DNA from: Alistipes montrealensis
GTDB lineage: Bacteria > Bacteroidota > Bacteroidia > Bacteroidales > Rikenellaceae
Length of the DNA: 64,000 nucleotides
Assembly: GCF_018362775.1 (NCBI RefSeq)
Contig: NZ_JAGYXY010000004.1
Span: 44,246-108,245, forward strand
Direction of reading: 5' to 3'
In this document: piece by piece, positions 17,065-25,644 of the stretch
Layout of the letters: each line of letters begins with the position of its first letter
Numbering within the stretch: position 1 is the first letter of the stretch
Position numbers and translations under genes: made by a program
The notes under the pieces: model-generated
What the model was told of the DNA's origin: nothing
Database searches by the model: none
What the model saw: the letters and a program-made list of their open reading frames with translations, nothing else

Positions 17065-20004
17065 GTGCGCCGGCTGCTGTTCCTCTTCGCACTTCTGTGC
17101 GCGGTGTGCGGCACGGAGCGCGCCGCCGCCCAGTATTACACCTGGGGTTCCGATCCTCCGCTGAAATGGTCGACGATCCGTACGCCCGACGTGCGGATGA
17201 TCTATCCCGATACGGTCTCCGACATTGCCCGCCGCACGCTGTTCTACATCCGCACCGTGAGGCCCGACATCGGTTACGGCTTCCGCCACGGTCCGATGCG
17301 CATTCCCTTCGTCATGCACCCCGAGAATTTCCAGTCGAACGGGCTGGTGATGTATCTTCCCAAACGTGTGGAGTTCCTCACCTCGCCTGCCGTCGACAGC
17401 TATTCGATGCCGTGGTACAAACAACTCGTGGCCCACGAATACCGCCATGCCGTGCAGTACAACAACCTCGACCGGGGCGTTATCCGCGCCCTGAGCTATG
17501 TGCTCGGGCAGCAGGGTTCGACCATCGGCCTGCTGTGCATGCCGATCTGGGCCATGGAGGGCGACGCCGTGATGTCCGAGACGATGATGTCGTCGTTCGG
17601 CCGCGGCCTGCAACCTTCCTTCTCGCTGGCTTACCGCGCCATAGGGAGCGTCGGCCGCGACCGCCGCAACATCGACCGCTGGTTCTGCGGGTCCTACCGC
17701 GACTACATTCCCGACCACTACGAACTGGGTTACCAGATTTGCTCTTATGCCTACGAACGTTACGGCGAGAACGTCTGGGACAAGGTCGCATGGTACGGCT
17801 CGCGCAATCCTTATGTGCTGGCCACGACGCGTGTCGCGTTGGGCAAGTTCTATAAAACCAACGTCATGAAACTCTTCCGCGAGACCTTCGACGAACTGGA
17901 ACACTACTGGGATTCGCTGCCGAAGGTCGAAGACAGCGCGAAGACGCTCACCCCGCTTCCGGAGAAGAACTACACGACTTACCAGTGGCCCCTGCCGCTG
18001 GGCGATACGGCTGTGCTGGTGCTGAAAACCGACCTCGACCGCGTGTCGCGGTTCGTCGAGGTCGACCGTCGCACGGGCGGGGAACGCACGATCTGCCGTA
18101 CGGGGCAGGTTTCGACGCGTCCGTCGATGTCGGGCGGCCGCGTCTGGTGGACCGAGTACCGCCGCTCGGCGCTTTTCGAACAGCGCGTCAACTCGCAACT
18201 GTGCTACATGGACCTTGCCGACGGTGTGCCCCGTTCGGTTGCCCGGCAGCGAAGGGTGCTCTATCCCACGGCTTCGGGGGAGGAGTTCGGATGGGTGGAA
18301 TACAATCCTGATGGCCGCTATACGGTTTTCGTGCGTCACGGCGATGCTGCCCAGCGGCAGTTCGAGACGCCCGAACGCTCCGAGATTCACGGACTGGCGT
18401 GGGACGACCTGACGGTGGCGTGGTATGTACTGGTCACGGACGACAGCGGCATGTGGATCGGCCGTATCGACTCCGACGGCATGCACCCGATCACCGAGGG
18501 GGCCTATATCACCCTCTCGAACCTCCGGGCCGGAGACGGCAAACTCTACTACGGTTCGATCGCTTCGGGTAAGGACGAAGCCCATTGCTACGACCTGATG
18601 GCCCGCCGCGAATACCGCATCACCACTTCGGCTTACGGCTCCTTCGCACCCGTCCCGACGGAGGGCGGGGTGCTGCTGACGACCTACGACCGCCTCGGTT
18701 ACCGGGTGACGGAGCAGGCGGCGGACCCTTCGGACAGTCTGCTGATTCCCGTTACGCCCTCGCAACTGCCCGTCAACCTCGTGAATCCGCCCCGCAAGCG
18801 CTGGGATGTGGTGAACCTCGATACGGTGAACTATACGCGTCTCGATTCCGTCGAACAGTGCGGCACGTTCCGCGCGAAGCGTTACCGCAAGGTTCCCAAC
18901 CTGGTGAACGTCCATAGCTGGATGCCCGTGGCGTTCAATCCCTTCGCCGCGGTCGACGAACATGTAATCGACCTCAATGTGGGCCTCACGCTGATGTCGC
19001 AGAACCTGCTGTCGAACACCGAGGCGTACGCCTCCTACGGCTGGAACCGCCACGAAGGGTCGCTCGTGAACCTCGGCGTGCGCTATTTCGGGCTGGGGAT
19101 GCGTTTCGACCTGGACGCCTCCTACGGCGGCAACCAGCTCTTCTACTCGCTGGCCGGGCGTGACGAGGAGGGCAATCCGGTCTACCAGACCCGCCCCGCA
19201 CCCGACAAATACTACTCCGTGGGGTTGTCGACGACCCTCCCGCTCTATTTCCAGCGGGGTTACCATACGCGCCAGTTATCCGTTTCGGCGGGCTGGAACT
19301 ATTCGAACGGCATGGTCGCCGACCTCGACAAGATCGAGTGGAGCAACGGCGGTATCCACAACATCCAGCGTATCGGCTTCAACAAGGGTTTGCACAAGGT
19401 TTCGTTCGGCGTCGGATTTTCCGACCAGGTGCGCATGGCCCACCGTGACATCGCACCCCGCTGGGGCTATACCCTCAGCACGAATTACACGTTCAATCCG
19501 GCAAACGCCCATTTCAGCGACCTGATGTCGTTCTACGGGCAGGCTTACCTGCCGGGATTCGCACCCCACAACTCGGTGCTCGTCGCCGCGACTTACCAGA
19601 CTTCGGTCGGCGGTTACAAGTTCCCGGCGGGCTATGCGCCGCTGAGTTACAAATCCTCGCGGCTGATTCCCCGTGGCTTTACCTCGGCGGACATCGTTTC
19701 GAACAACTACACCGCCGCTGCGGTCAACTACCAGTTGCCGGTGTGGTATCCCGAAGGCGGTATCGGTTCGGTCGTCTACCTCAAACGCATCCGGCTCAAC
19801 GTCGGAGGCGACTACGCGCAGTTCCGGCGTCCCGCAGGCGCAGGCATGGAGTGGCGGCGGATCTGGTCGGTGGGCGGGGACATCGTCGTCGACTTCAACG
19901 CCTTCCGGCAGCCGGCGTCGGCTACGTCGACCTTCAAACTGTCGTGTTACCATCCGTCGAACGGCGGCGTCTATGTCGCCGCATCGGTGGGGCTGCCTTT
20001 TTAA
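17065..20004 (+). CDS. Predicted exported zinc peptidase (MA-like) fused to a propeller and outer-membrane barrel
   Basis: 979 residues from a GTG start that places the signal peptide (LLFLFALLCAVCG) at the N-terminus. Residues 124-128 are HEYRH, a zinc-peptidase HExxH motif, followed by WAMEGDAV with Glu165: the HExxH...WxxEG layout of peptidase-MA-like gluzincins. The middle (about 290-600) has repeated short beta-strand units like a propeller. The last 330 residues alternate aromatic beta-strands and end in GVYVAASVGLPF, as in an outer-membrane barrel with a terminal Phe. It is coupled to the SUI1 gene. Related proteins are usually only called hypothetical or TolB-like; the substrate is unknown. 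Confidence 0.75.
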   Translation: MRRLLFLFALLCAVCGTERAAAQYYTWGSDPPLKWSTIRTPDVRMIYPDTVSDIARRTLFYIRTVRPDIGYGFRHGPMRIPFVMHPENFQSNGLVMYLPKRVEFLTSPAVDSYSMPWYKQLVAHEYRHAVQYNNLDRGVIRALSYVLGQQGSTIGLLCMPIWAMEGDAVMSETMMSSFGRGLQPSFSLAYRAIGSVGRDRRNIDRWFCGSYRDYIPDHYELGYQICSYAYERYGENVWDKVAWYGSRNPYVLATTRVALGKFYKTNVMKLFRETFDELEHYWDSLPKVEDSAKTLTPLPEKNYTTYQWPLPLGDTAVLVLKTDLDRVSRFVEVDRRTGGERTICRTGQVSTRPSMSGGRVWWTEYRRSALFEQRVNSQLCYMDLADGVPRSVARQRRVLYPTASGEEFGWVEYNPDGRYTVFVRHGDAAQRQFETPERSEIHGLAWDDLTVAWYVLVTDDSGMWIGRIDSDGMHPITEGAYITLSNLRAGDGKLYYGSIASGKDEAHCYDLMARREYRITTSAYGSFAPVPTEGGVLLTTYDRLGYRVTEQAADPSDSLLIPVTPSQLPVNLVNPPRKRWDVVNLDTVNYTRLDSVEQCGTFRAKRYRKVPNLVNVHSWMPVAFNPFAAVDEHVIDLNVGLTLMSQNLLSNTEAYASYGWNRHEGSLVNLGVRYFGLGMRFDLDASYGGNQLFYSLAGRDEEGNPVYQTRPAPDKYYSVGLSTTLPLYFQRGYHTRQLSVSAGWNYSNGMVADLDKIEWSNGGIHNIQRIGFNKGLHKVSFGVGFSDQVRMAHRDIAPRWGYTLSTNYTFNPANAHFSDLMSFYGQAYLPGFAPHNSVLVAATYQTSVGGYKFPAGYAPLSYKSSRLIPRGFTSADIVSNNYTAAAVNYQLPVWYPEGGIGSVVYLKRIRLNVGGDYAQFRRPAGAGMEWRRIWSVGGDIVVDFNAFRQPASATSTFKLSCYHPSNGGVYVAASVGLPF

Positions 20005-20024
20005 AGGATTTGCAATATATTTCG

Positions 20025-20032
20025 TATCTTTG
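20025..20032 (+). promoter_or_regulatory. -7 box of the PBP1A gene
   Basis: TATCTTTG, exact match to the -7 consensus, 17 bp before the ATG. No good -33 TTTG is found at the expected distance. Confidence 0.5.
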
Positions 20033-20048
20033 TCGCAAATAGAGTCGT

Positions 20049-22451
20049 ATGGCACAAAAGAAAAAGACGGGCGTCAGCCCGAAAACGATAAAATGGATCT
20101 GGTATGTGGCGTTCGCGCCCTTCGCGCTCCTGGCCCTGCTGTTGCTGCTCACAGCCTTCGGGGTATTCGGCCGCATGCCCTCGTTCGAAGAGTTGGAAAA
20201 TCCCCGCAGCAACCTCGCCACGGAGGTTTACTCCGAGGACGGCAAGGTGATCGGAACCTTCTTCGTGCAGAACCGCTCTTACGTGCAGTATGCCGACCTC
20301 TATCCGTCGGACTCGACGCTCCACATCCGGCTGGCCGGGCACGAAGTCCCGCCCATCGTTGCGGCGCTCATTTCGACCGAAGACGCCCGTTTCCGTACCC
20401 ATTCGGGTATCGACATCCCTTCGCTGGCGCGTGTGGCCGTAAAAACGCTGCTTTTGCAGAACACGTCGCAGGGCGGCGGATCGACGATTACGCAGCAGTT
20501 GGCCAAAAACCTCTTTCCGCGTGACACGGCCCGCAACCGCGGCGCCGTCGTGCGCAAAGCCAAACTCGTGACCTCGAAACTGAAGGAGTGGATCACGGCC
20601 CTTAAACTCGAATACAACTACACGAAGGAGGAGATTGCCGCCATGTACCTCAATACGGTGGAGTTCGGCTCGAATGCCTTCGGCATCAAGTCGGCTTCGC
20701 ACACCTTCTTCAACAAGGAACCCGATGAACTCAACGTGCAGGAGGCTGCCGTGCTGGTGGGCGTGGTGAACGCCCCGACGCGCTATTCGCCGATCCTGAA
20801 TCCCAAGAACGCCCTCGCGCGCCGCAATCTCGTGCTTTCGCGTATGGAGGAGTCCGGGGCGCTGACGCGCAAACAGCGCGATTCGCTTTCGGCGCTGCCG
20901 ATCGTGACGAATTACAAGCCCGTATCCCACAACGAAGGCGCAGCGACCTATTTCCGTGAAATGCTGCGATTGGTGATGAACGCCCAGCCGCCCAAGCGCA
21001 GCCAGTTCTACAATGAGTGGGACTACGACCAGGCACTCAAAGAGTATAACGAGAATCCGCTTTACGGCTGGTGTCACAAGAACCGCAAGGCCGACGGCAC
21101 GCCCTACAACATCTACCGCGACGGACTGAAAATCTATACCACGATCAACTCCGTGATGCAGACCTACGCCGAGCAGGCCGTACAGCAGCAGATGGAGAAG
21201 GAGATTCAGCCCAAGATGGATGCGCAGTTCCGGGCGACGAAGACGCTCTTCGTCGACGCCGACAAGGAGGAGCGCGACCGCATCATGCGCCATGCCGTGC
21301 GCTATTCCGACCGTTACCGCGAGATGAAGAACGCCGGGGCGAGCGAGAAGGAGATCACCGCGGCGTTCGACAAACCCTGCAACATGCGGGTATTCACCTA
21401 CAAGGGCGAGCGCGACACGCTGATGTCGCCGCGCGACTCGATCCTCCACCACAAACGCATCATGCGTGCAGCGATGGTGTCGCTCGATCCCCGTACGGGT
21501 TTCGTAAAGGCCTATGTCGGAGGACCTAACTTCCGTTACTTCAAGTACGACATGGCCAAGCAGGGCAAACGCCAGATCGGTTCTACGATCAAGCCCTTCG
21601 TCTACACGTTCGCCATCGACCACCTGGGCCTGACGCCCTGCACGATGGTCCCGAACCTGCCGACGACCATTGAGACCGCCAACGGCACGGCATGGTCGCC
21701 CAAGGAGGCCGGCAATGTCGAGTACGACGGCGTGCTGCATCCCCTGAAATGGGGCCTTGCGCGCAGCCGCAACAACTATTCGGCGTGGATCATGAAGCAG
21801 GCCAAACAGCCTGCCGCTGTGGCCGACTTCATCCATAACATGGGTATCCGCAGTTACATCGATCCCGTTCCGGCGCTGGCCCTCGGCTCCTCGGAGTCGA
21901 ACGTTTACGAACTGGTGAGCGCTTTTTCGACCTTCGCCAATCAGGGCGTGCACACCGATCCGATCTTTGTGACGCGGATCGAAGATCGTCAGGGCAACCT
22001 GATCGCCAGTTTCATTCCCCAGTCGCAGGACGCTGTCAGCGAACGTACGGCTTATACGATGCTTACGATGCTGCAGGATGTGGTCAACTCGGGAACGGCG
22101 GGCCGCCTGAGATGGCAGTTCGGGCTGACTAACATGGAGATCGGCGGTAAGACCGGAACCTCGAACAAGAACCGCGACGCGTGGTTCATGAGCGTGGCTC
22201 CGAAACTCGTGACAGGAGCCTGGGTCGGCGGTGAGGACCAGTCGGTGCATTTCATCCGGGGCGGAGAGGGCAGTGTGATGGCCCTGCCGATCGTGGGCGC
22301 ATACCTGAAAAAAATCTACGACGACGGGCGTTTCGGCATCAGCCGTTCGGACCAGTTCGTACGTCCGGCGATGATGCCCCGCTATGACTGCGAGGACGAA
22401 GCGGACTCCGAAGGCCCGAACAACGCCGAGGACGAAAACTTCTTCGATTAA
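20049..22451 (+). CDS. Penicillin-binding protein 1A (bifunctional transglycosylase/transpeptidase)
   Basis: 800 residues. Cytoplasmic Lys-rich start, one membrane segment (about 20-40), glycosyltransferase family 51 domain with catalytic Glu111 in STEDARF and the QGGGSTITQQLAKNL motif, then a transpeptidase domain with the active Ser512 in GSTIKPF, SRNN and KTGTSN. It polymerises and cross-links peptidoglycan at the inner membrane. The C-terminal tail is acidic (about 25 residues) and probably unstructured. Aspartate kinase, asd and dapD, encoded around it, supply the diaminopimelate of its substrate. Confidence 0.95.
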   Translation: MAQKKKTGVSPKTIKWIWYVAFAPFALLALLLLLTAFGVFGRMPSFEELENPRSNLATEVYSEDGKVIGTFFVQNRSYVQYADLYPSDSTLHIRLAGHEVPPIVAALISTEDARFRTHSGIDIPSLARVAVKTLLLQNTSQGGGSTITQQLAKNLFPRDTARNRGAVVRKAKLVTSKLKEWITALKLEYNYTKEEIAAMYLNTVEFGSNAFGIKSASHTFFNKEPDELNVQEAAVLVGVVNAPTRYSPILNPKNALARRNLVLSRMEESGALTRKQRDSLSALPIVTNYKPVSHNEGAATYFREMLRLVMNAQPPKRSQFYNEWDYDQALKEYNENPLYGWCHKNRKADGTPYNIYRDGLKIYTTINSVMQTYAEQAVQQQMEKEIQPKMDAQFRATKTLFVDADKEERDRIMRHAVRYSDRYREMKNAGASEKEITAAFDKPCNMRVFTYKGERDTLMSPRDSILHHKRIMRAAMVSLDPRTGFVKAYVGGPNFRYFKYDMAKQGKRQIGSTIKPFVYTFAIDHLGLTPCTMVPNLPTTIETANGTAWSPKEAGNVEYDGVLHPLKWGLARSRNNYSAWIMKQAKQPAAVADFIHNMGIRSYIDPVPALALGSSESNVYELVSAFSTFANQGVHTDPIFVTRIEDRQGNLIASFIPQSQDAVSERTAYTMLTMLQDVVNSGTAGRLRWQFGLTNMEIGGKTGTSNKNRDAWFMSVAPKLVTGAWVGGEDQSVHFIRGGEGSVMALPIVGAYLKKIYDDGRFGISRSDQFVRPAMMPRYDCEDEADSEGPNNAEDENFFD

Positions 22452-22556
22452 CCCGCCCCGAGAGCGAACCTCGGGGACGATGGCCGGCCGTAACGTTTCT
22501 GGCTCCGGGGCTGTGTATCCGCCGGGGAGTTATTGGGGGATTATCGGACTGATTTT

Positions 22557-22587
22557 TTTGCAGTTCACCCTGAATTCGTTATATTTG
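22557..22587 (+). promoter_or_regulatory. Promoter of asd
   Basis: TTTG at 22557-22560, 19-bp spacer, TATATTTG at 22580-22587: full Bacteroidota consensus. It lies 65 bp before the ATG. A CCCCGAG/CTCGGGG hairpin without T-run (22456-22476) precedes it and may end the PBP1A transcript. Confidence 0.8.
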
Positions 22588-22652
22588 CCACCGAACTCCT
22601 GTGTACGGTTCGTCCGAGCGGGAGCGATGATCACATTCTAATTTTATCAAAA

Positions 22653-23645
22653 ATGAAGATTGCTATTGTGGGCGTCAGCGGTGCTGTAGGCCAAGAATTT
22701 TTGCGGATTTTGGAGGAGCGCAATCTCCCGATCGACGAACTCGTGCTGTTCGGTTCGCAGCGCAGTGCGGGCCGTACTTATAAATTCCGCGGAAAAGAGC
22801 TTACCGTCAAACTGCTGCAACACAACGACGATTTCAAGGGAATCGATTTTGCCCTGACATCGGCCGGGGCCGGTACGTCGAAGGAGTTTGCCGAGACGAT
22901 CACCAGGCACGGTACGATCATGATCGACAATTCGAGCGCTTTCCGCATGGACGCCGACGTGCCCCTCGTCGTTCCGGAGGTCAATCCCGAAGACGCGAAG
23001 AACGCACCCCGCCGCATTATCGCCAATCCCAACTGCACGACCATCCAGATGGTCGTGACGCTGAAGGCGATCGAAGACCTGTCGCACATCCGCCGTGTTC
23101 ATGTGTCGACCTACCAGTCGGCCAGCGGCGCCGGGGCTGCCGGCATGATGGAATTGGAGGCGCAGCATGCCGAGTTGTGCGGCGGCAAAGAGCCTACCGT
23201 GGCGAAATTCGCTTTCCAGTTGGCTTACAATGTCATTCCGCATATCGACGTTTTCACCGACAACGACTATACGAAGGAAGAGATGAAGATGTTCCACGAG
23301 ACGCGCAAGATCATGCACTCGGACATTGCCGTGTCGGCGACCTGCGTGCGCGTCCCGGTGATGCGCGCCCATTCGGAGAGCGTGTGGCTCGAAACCGAAC
23401 GTCCCGTGTCGGTTCCCGAAGCCCGCGAAGCCTTCTCGAAGGCCAAGGGCGTGGTGCTGATGGACGATCCCGCCGGCAAGGTCTATCCGATGCCGCTCTT
23501 CATCGCCGGACAGGACCCCGTTTACGTGGGACGTATCCGCAAGGATTTGACTTCGGACAACGGTTTGACCTTCTGGTGCGTGAGCGACCAGATCAAGAAG
23601 GGTGCGGCGCTCAATGCCGTGCAGATACTCGAAACGCTGATTTAG
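22653..23645 (+). CDS. asd: Aspartate-semialdehyde dehydrogenase
   Basis: Reduces aspartyl phosphate to aspartate semialdehyde with NADPH, the second step of the lysine/threonine/methionine branch. 330 residues. N-terminal NADP-binding VGVSGAVGQ, catalytic Cys128 in ANPNCTTIQ, and the typical [15 protein letters not shown] segment. The start was placed at [10 protein letters not shown]; the 40 extra upstream codons overlap the promoter. It acts directly after the aspartate kinase encoded about 7 kb to the left. Confidence 0.95.
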   Translation: MKIAIVGVSGAVGQEFLRILEERNLPIDELVLFGSQRSAGRTYKFRGKELTVKLLQHNDDFKGIDFALTSAGAGTSKEFAETITRHGTIMIDNSSAFRMDADVPLVVPEVNPEDAKNAPRRIIANPNCTTIQMVVTLKAIEDLSHIRRVHVSTYQSASGAGAAGMMELEAQHAELCGGKEPTVAKFAFQLAYNVIPHIDVFTDNDYTKEEMKMFHETRKIMHSDIAVSATCVRVPVMRAHSESVWLETERPVSVPEAREAFSKAKGVVLMDDPAGKVYPMPLFIAGQDPVYVGRIRKDLTSDNGLTFWCVSDQIKKGAALNAVQILETLI

Positions 23646-23693
23646 TTTCTGCGGCCTGATATGGAGATTGCCGCCCGTTGCTCGATTCGGAAT

Positions 23694-24179
23694 ATGAAAA
23701 AACTTCTTGCAGAACTCAATGCGATGCCCGGACCCGTATGGGTTTTCGGCGCTTACGGCGTTTTCCGGATGTGGTCGTGGCTGATCGGACGGGTTATCTC
23801 CGGGAGCCTGCCGGCGACGTGGTTGACCGCCTCTGTTGAACTTGGCGTATTTCTCGCTGCGTTGCTGCCGCTGCTGTTGTTTTGGCTGCTGCTGAAACGG
23901 AGCCCCTATGCTGTGCAGCAGGTCAGCCTGTACGTGGGATTGAAGGCCGCCGCACATTTCGTCGCTCTGATTCTTCCGCTCTTTAACGATTCCTGGGGAC
24001 ACTCGGATATCGTACGCTTGGTATTGACCAATGTGGTGACGTGTGTTTTGTGGTTCGGGGCGCTGCGTTATTTCGAACGTTCGGAGGACATTGCCCGGCT
24101 GTTTCCTGCCGAGGAACGGCGGCGTTCGTGGTGGTCCGTTGTACCGATGGTCGCATTGATTTTGATTTGCGGCGAATAG
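23694..24179 (+). CDS. Small integral membrane protein, unknown function
   Basis: 161 residues from the ATG at 23694 (an upstream ATG at 23661 would add 11). Four hydrophobic segments (about 15-35, 45-65, 75-95 and 108-125) and a final one near the C-terminus suggest a four- or five-helix inner-membrane protein. It resembles small DUF2569-like membrane proteins in size and layout, but I cannot confirm the family. It begins about 50 bp after asd and may be co-transcribed with it. Confidence 0.6.
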   Translation: MKKLLAELNAMPGPVWVFGAYGVFRMWSWLIGRVISGSLPATWLTASVELGVFLAALLPLLLFWLLLKRSPYAVQQVSLYVGLKAAAHFVALILPLFNDSWGHSDIVRLVLTNVVTCVLWFGALRYFERSEDIARLFPAEERRRSWWSVVPMVALILICGE

Positions 24180-24198
24180 CGGCACTTTGTTGACAAAT

Positions 24199-24230
24199 GG
24201 AGTCCGGTTCGGAAGGACCGGGCTCCGTTT
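24199..24230 (+). terminator. Terminator after the small membrane protein
   Basis: Stem GGAGtCCGGTtC / GgACCGGgCTCC with mismatches, loop GGAA, followed by GTTTGTGTTT. Confidence 0.6.
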
Positions 24231-24338
24231 GTGTTTCCGGATTCCGGCCTGGAATGAAGGTCTTACTCGGTTAAGTGGGCTGGGTATACGCGCGAAATAG
24301 AGGATAATTGCGACCTTTCGGAACAAACTTCTCTTATT

Positions 24339-25559
24339 ATGATTACTTCCGTAAAGGTAAAATTCCGCGCATCGCGCGTATCCGGCAAGGCCGGAGCCAT
24401 CTGTTATCAGTTAACCCATCTTCGCCGGACCTGTTTTATTAAAACTGACATCCGGCTGCTGCCCGGCGAGTGGGACGCTTCGGCGCAGCGAACCGTTCCG
24501 TCCGCGTCGGGGCAACTCCCGGTTTGCCAGTGCCGGATAGACGGCGATGTGGGCTTGATGCACCGGATCATTCGCGACCTGATTCGCGAGGGGCGTCCGT
24601 ATACGGTGGACGATGTTGCCAATCGCTTCCGTATATTGTCGCAGGGCGTTGGCATTTTGTCGTTTATGCATGAGCAGATTGCGCAGTTGACAGCCGACGG
24701 CCGGCTGGGTACGGCGCGTAACTATTCGCGGACGCTCAACAGTTTTTCGGGCTTTCTCGGGGGTGCTAATCTTCCTTTCTCGGCATTTACCGAACGGCTG
24801 GTCGAAGAGTACAATGCCTATCTGCTGCGTCGCGGAGTTGTCCGCAATACCGTGTCGTTCTACATGCGCATCCTGCGCTCGGTTTACAACAAGGCGGTCC
24901 GGAAGCACCTCGCCGAGCCGGCGACGCCTTTCGGCGGCGTTTATACGGGGGTGGACCGTACGCGCAAACGGGCCATCGACGAACGGCTCATCGCCCGTCT
25001 GAGGAATCTCGACCTGCAGGCCGAGGCCCCGTTGTCGCTGGCCCGCGACCTGTTTATCTTCAGCTATTGTACGCGCGGCATGGCCTTCGTAGACATGGCT
25101 TATCTCCGCAAACGGGATGTGAAGGACGGGGCGATTCACTATGTGCGCCGCAAAACAGGTCAGCGGATGGCCGTCCGCCTGGAGGCGTGTATGCGCGAAA
25201 TCATCAGCCGTTATGAGCCGCGTACACGCGATACGCCCTATCTTTTTCCGGTGCTGACCGCAGTGGAACAGGCCAGGGCTTATAAGCAATATCAGGTTGC
25301 CCTGAACTATTACAACCGCCTGCTGAAAAAACTAGCCTCGATGCTGGGGCTGGATTCCGGCCTGTCGTCCTATACCTCGCGGCACAGTTGGGCGACGGCA
25401 GCCCGTAACCATAACGTTCCCTTGCCGGTCATCAGCGCAGGAATGGGGCATACATCCGAGCGCACGACCCAGATTTATCTGTCGGCGCTGGAAACATCGG
25501 TAATAGATTGTGCAAATCGGAAAATCCTGGCCTCGCTGAACCGATGCGCCTCGTTTTGA
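24339..25559 (+). CDS. Tyrosine recombinase / site-specific integrase
   Basis: 406 residues. The N-terminus is the arm-type domain of Bacteroidota integrases (MITSVKVKFRASRV...), then a SAM-like core-binding domain (about 110-210) and a catalytic domain. Catalytic residues are Arg246 (CTRGMAF), Lys about 270 (RRKTGQ), Arg348 in SYTSRHSW, His371 in GHTSERTT and the nucleophile Tyr380 in TQIYLSAL, all present. The His usually three residues before the second Arg is a Tyr, as is common in this subgroup. No other mobile-element genes are adjacent. It may be a remnant of an integrated element or an invertase for DNA phase variation. Confidence 0.88.
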   Translation: MITSVKVKFRASRVSGKAGAICYQLTHLRRTCFIKTDIRLLPGEWDASAQRTVPSASGQLPVCQCRIDGDVGLMHRIIRDLIREGRPYTVDDVANRFRILSQGVGILSFMHEQIAQLTADGRLGTARNYSRTLNSFSGFLGGANLPFSAFTERLVEEYNAYLLRRGVVRNTVSFYMRILRSVYNKAVRKHLAEPATPFGGVYTGVDRTRKRAIDERLIARLRNLDLQAEAPLSLARDLFIFSYCTRGMAFVDMAYLRKRDVKDGAIHYVRRKTGQRMAVRLEACMREIISRYEPRTRDTPYLFPVLTAVEQARAYKQYQVALNYYNRLLKKLASMLGLDSGLSSYTSRHSWATAARNHNVPLPVISAGMGHTSERTTQIYLSALETSVIDCANRKILASLNRCASF

Positions 25560-25586
25560 ATTTTTCGGATACTCCGGTCCATTACT

Positions 25587-25629
25587 AAAATCCGGCCGGG
25601 AAAAACATTGCTTTCCCGGCCGGATTTTT
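25587..25629. terminator. Bidirectional terminator between integrase and esterase genes
   Basis: Perfect 17-bp stem AAAATCCGGCCGGGAAA / TTTCCCGGCCGGATTTT with an 8-base loop. It lies between convergent genes with T-runs on both strands. Confidence 0.9.
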
Positions 25630-25644
25630 CAGGTGTATGCAATC

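Noticed and set aside
22456..22476. Hairpin after PBP1A as a strong terminator
   Set aside because: Perfect 7-bp arms but no T-run, so it is only mentioned in the asd promoter entry.
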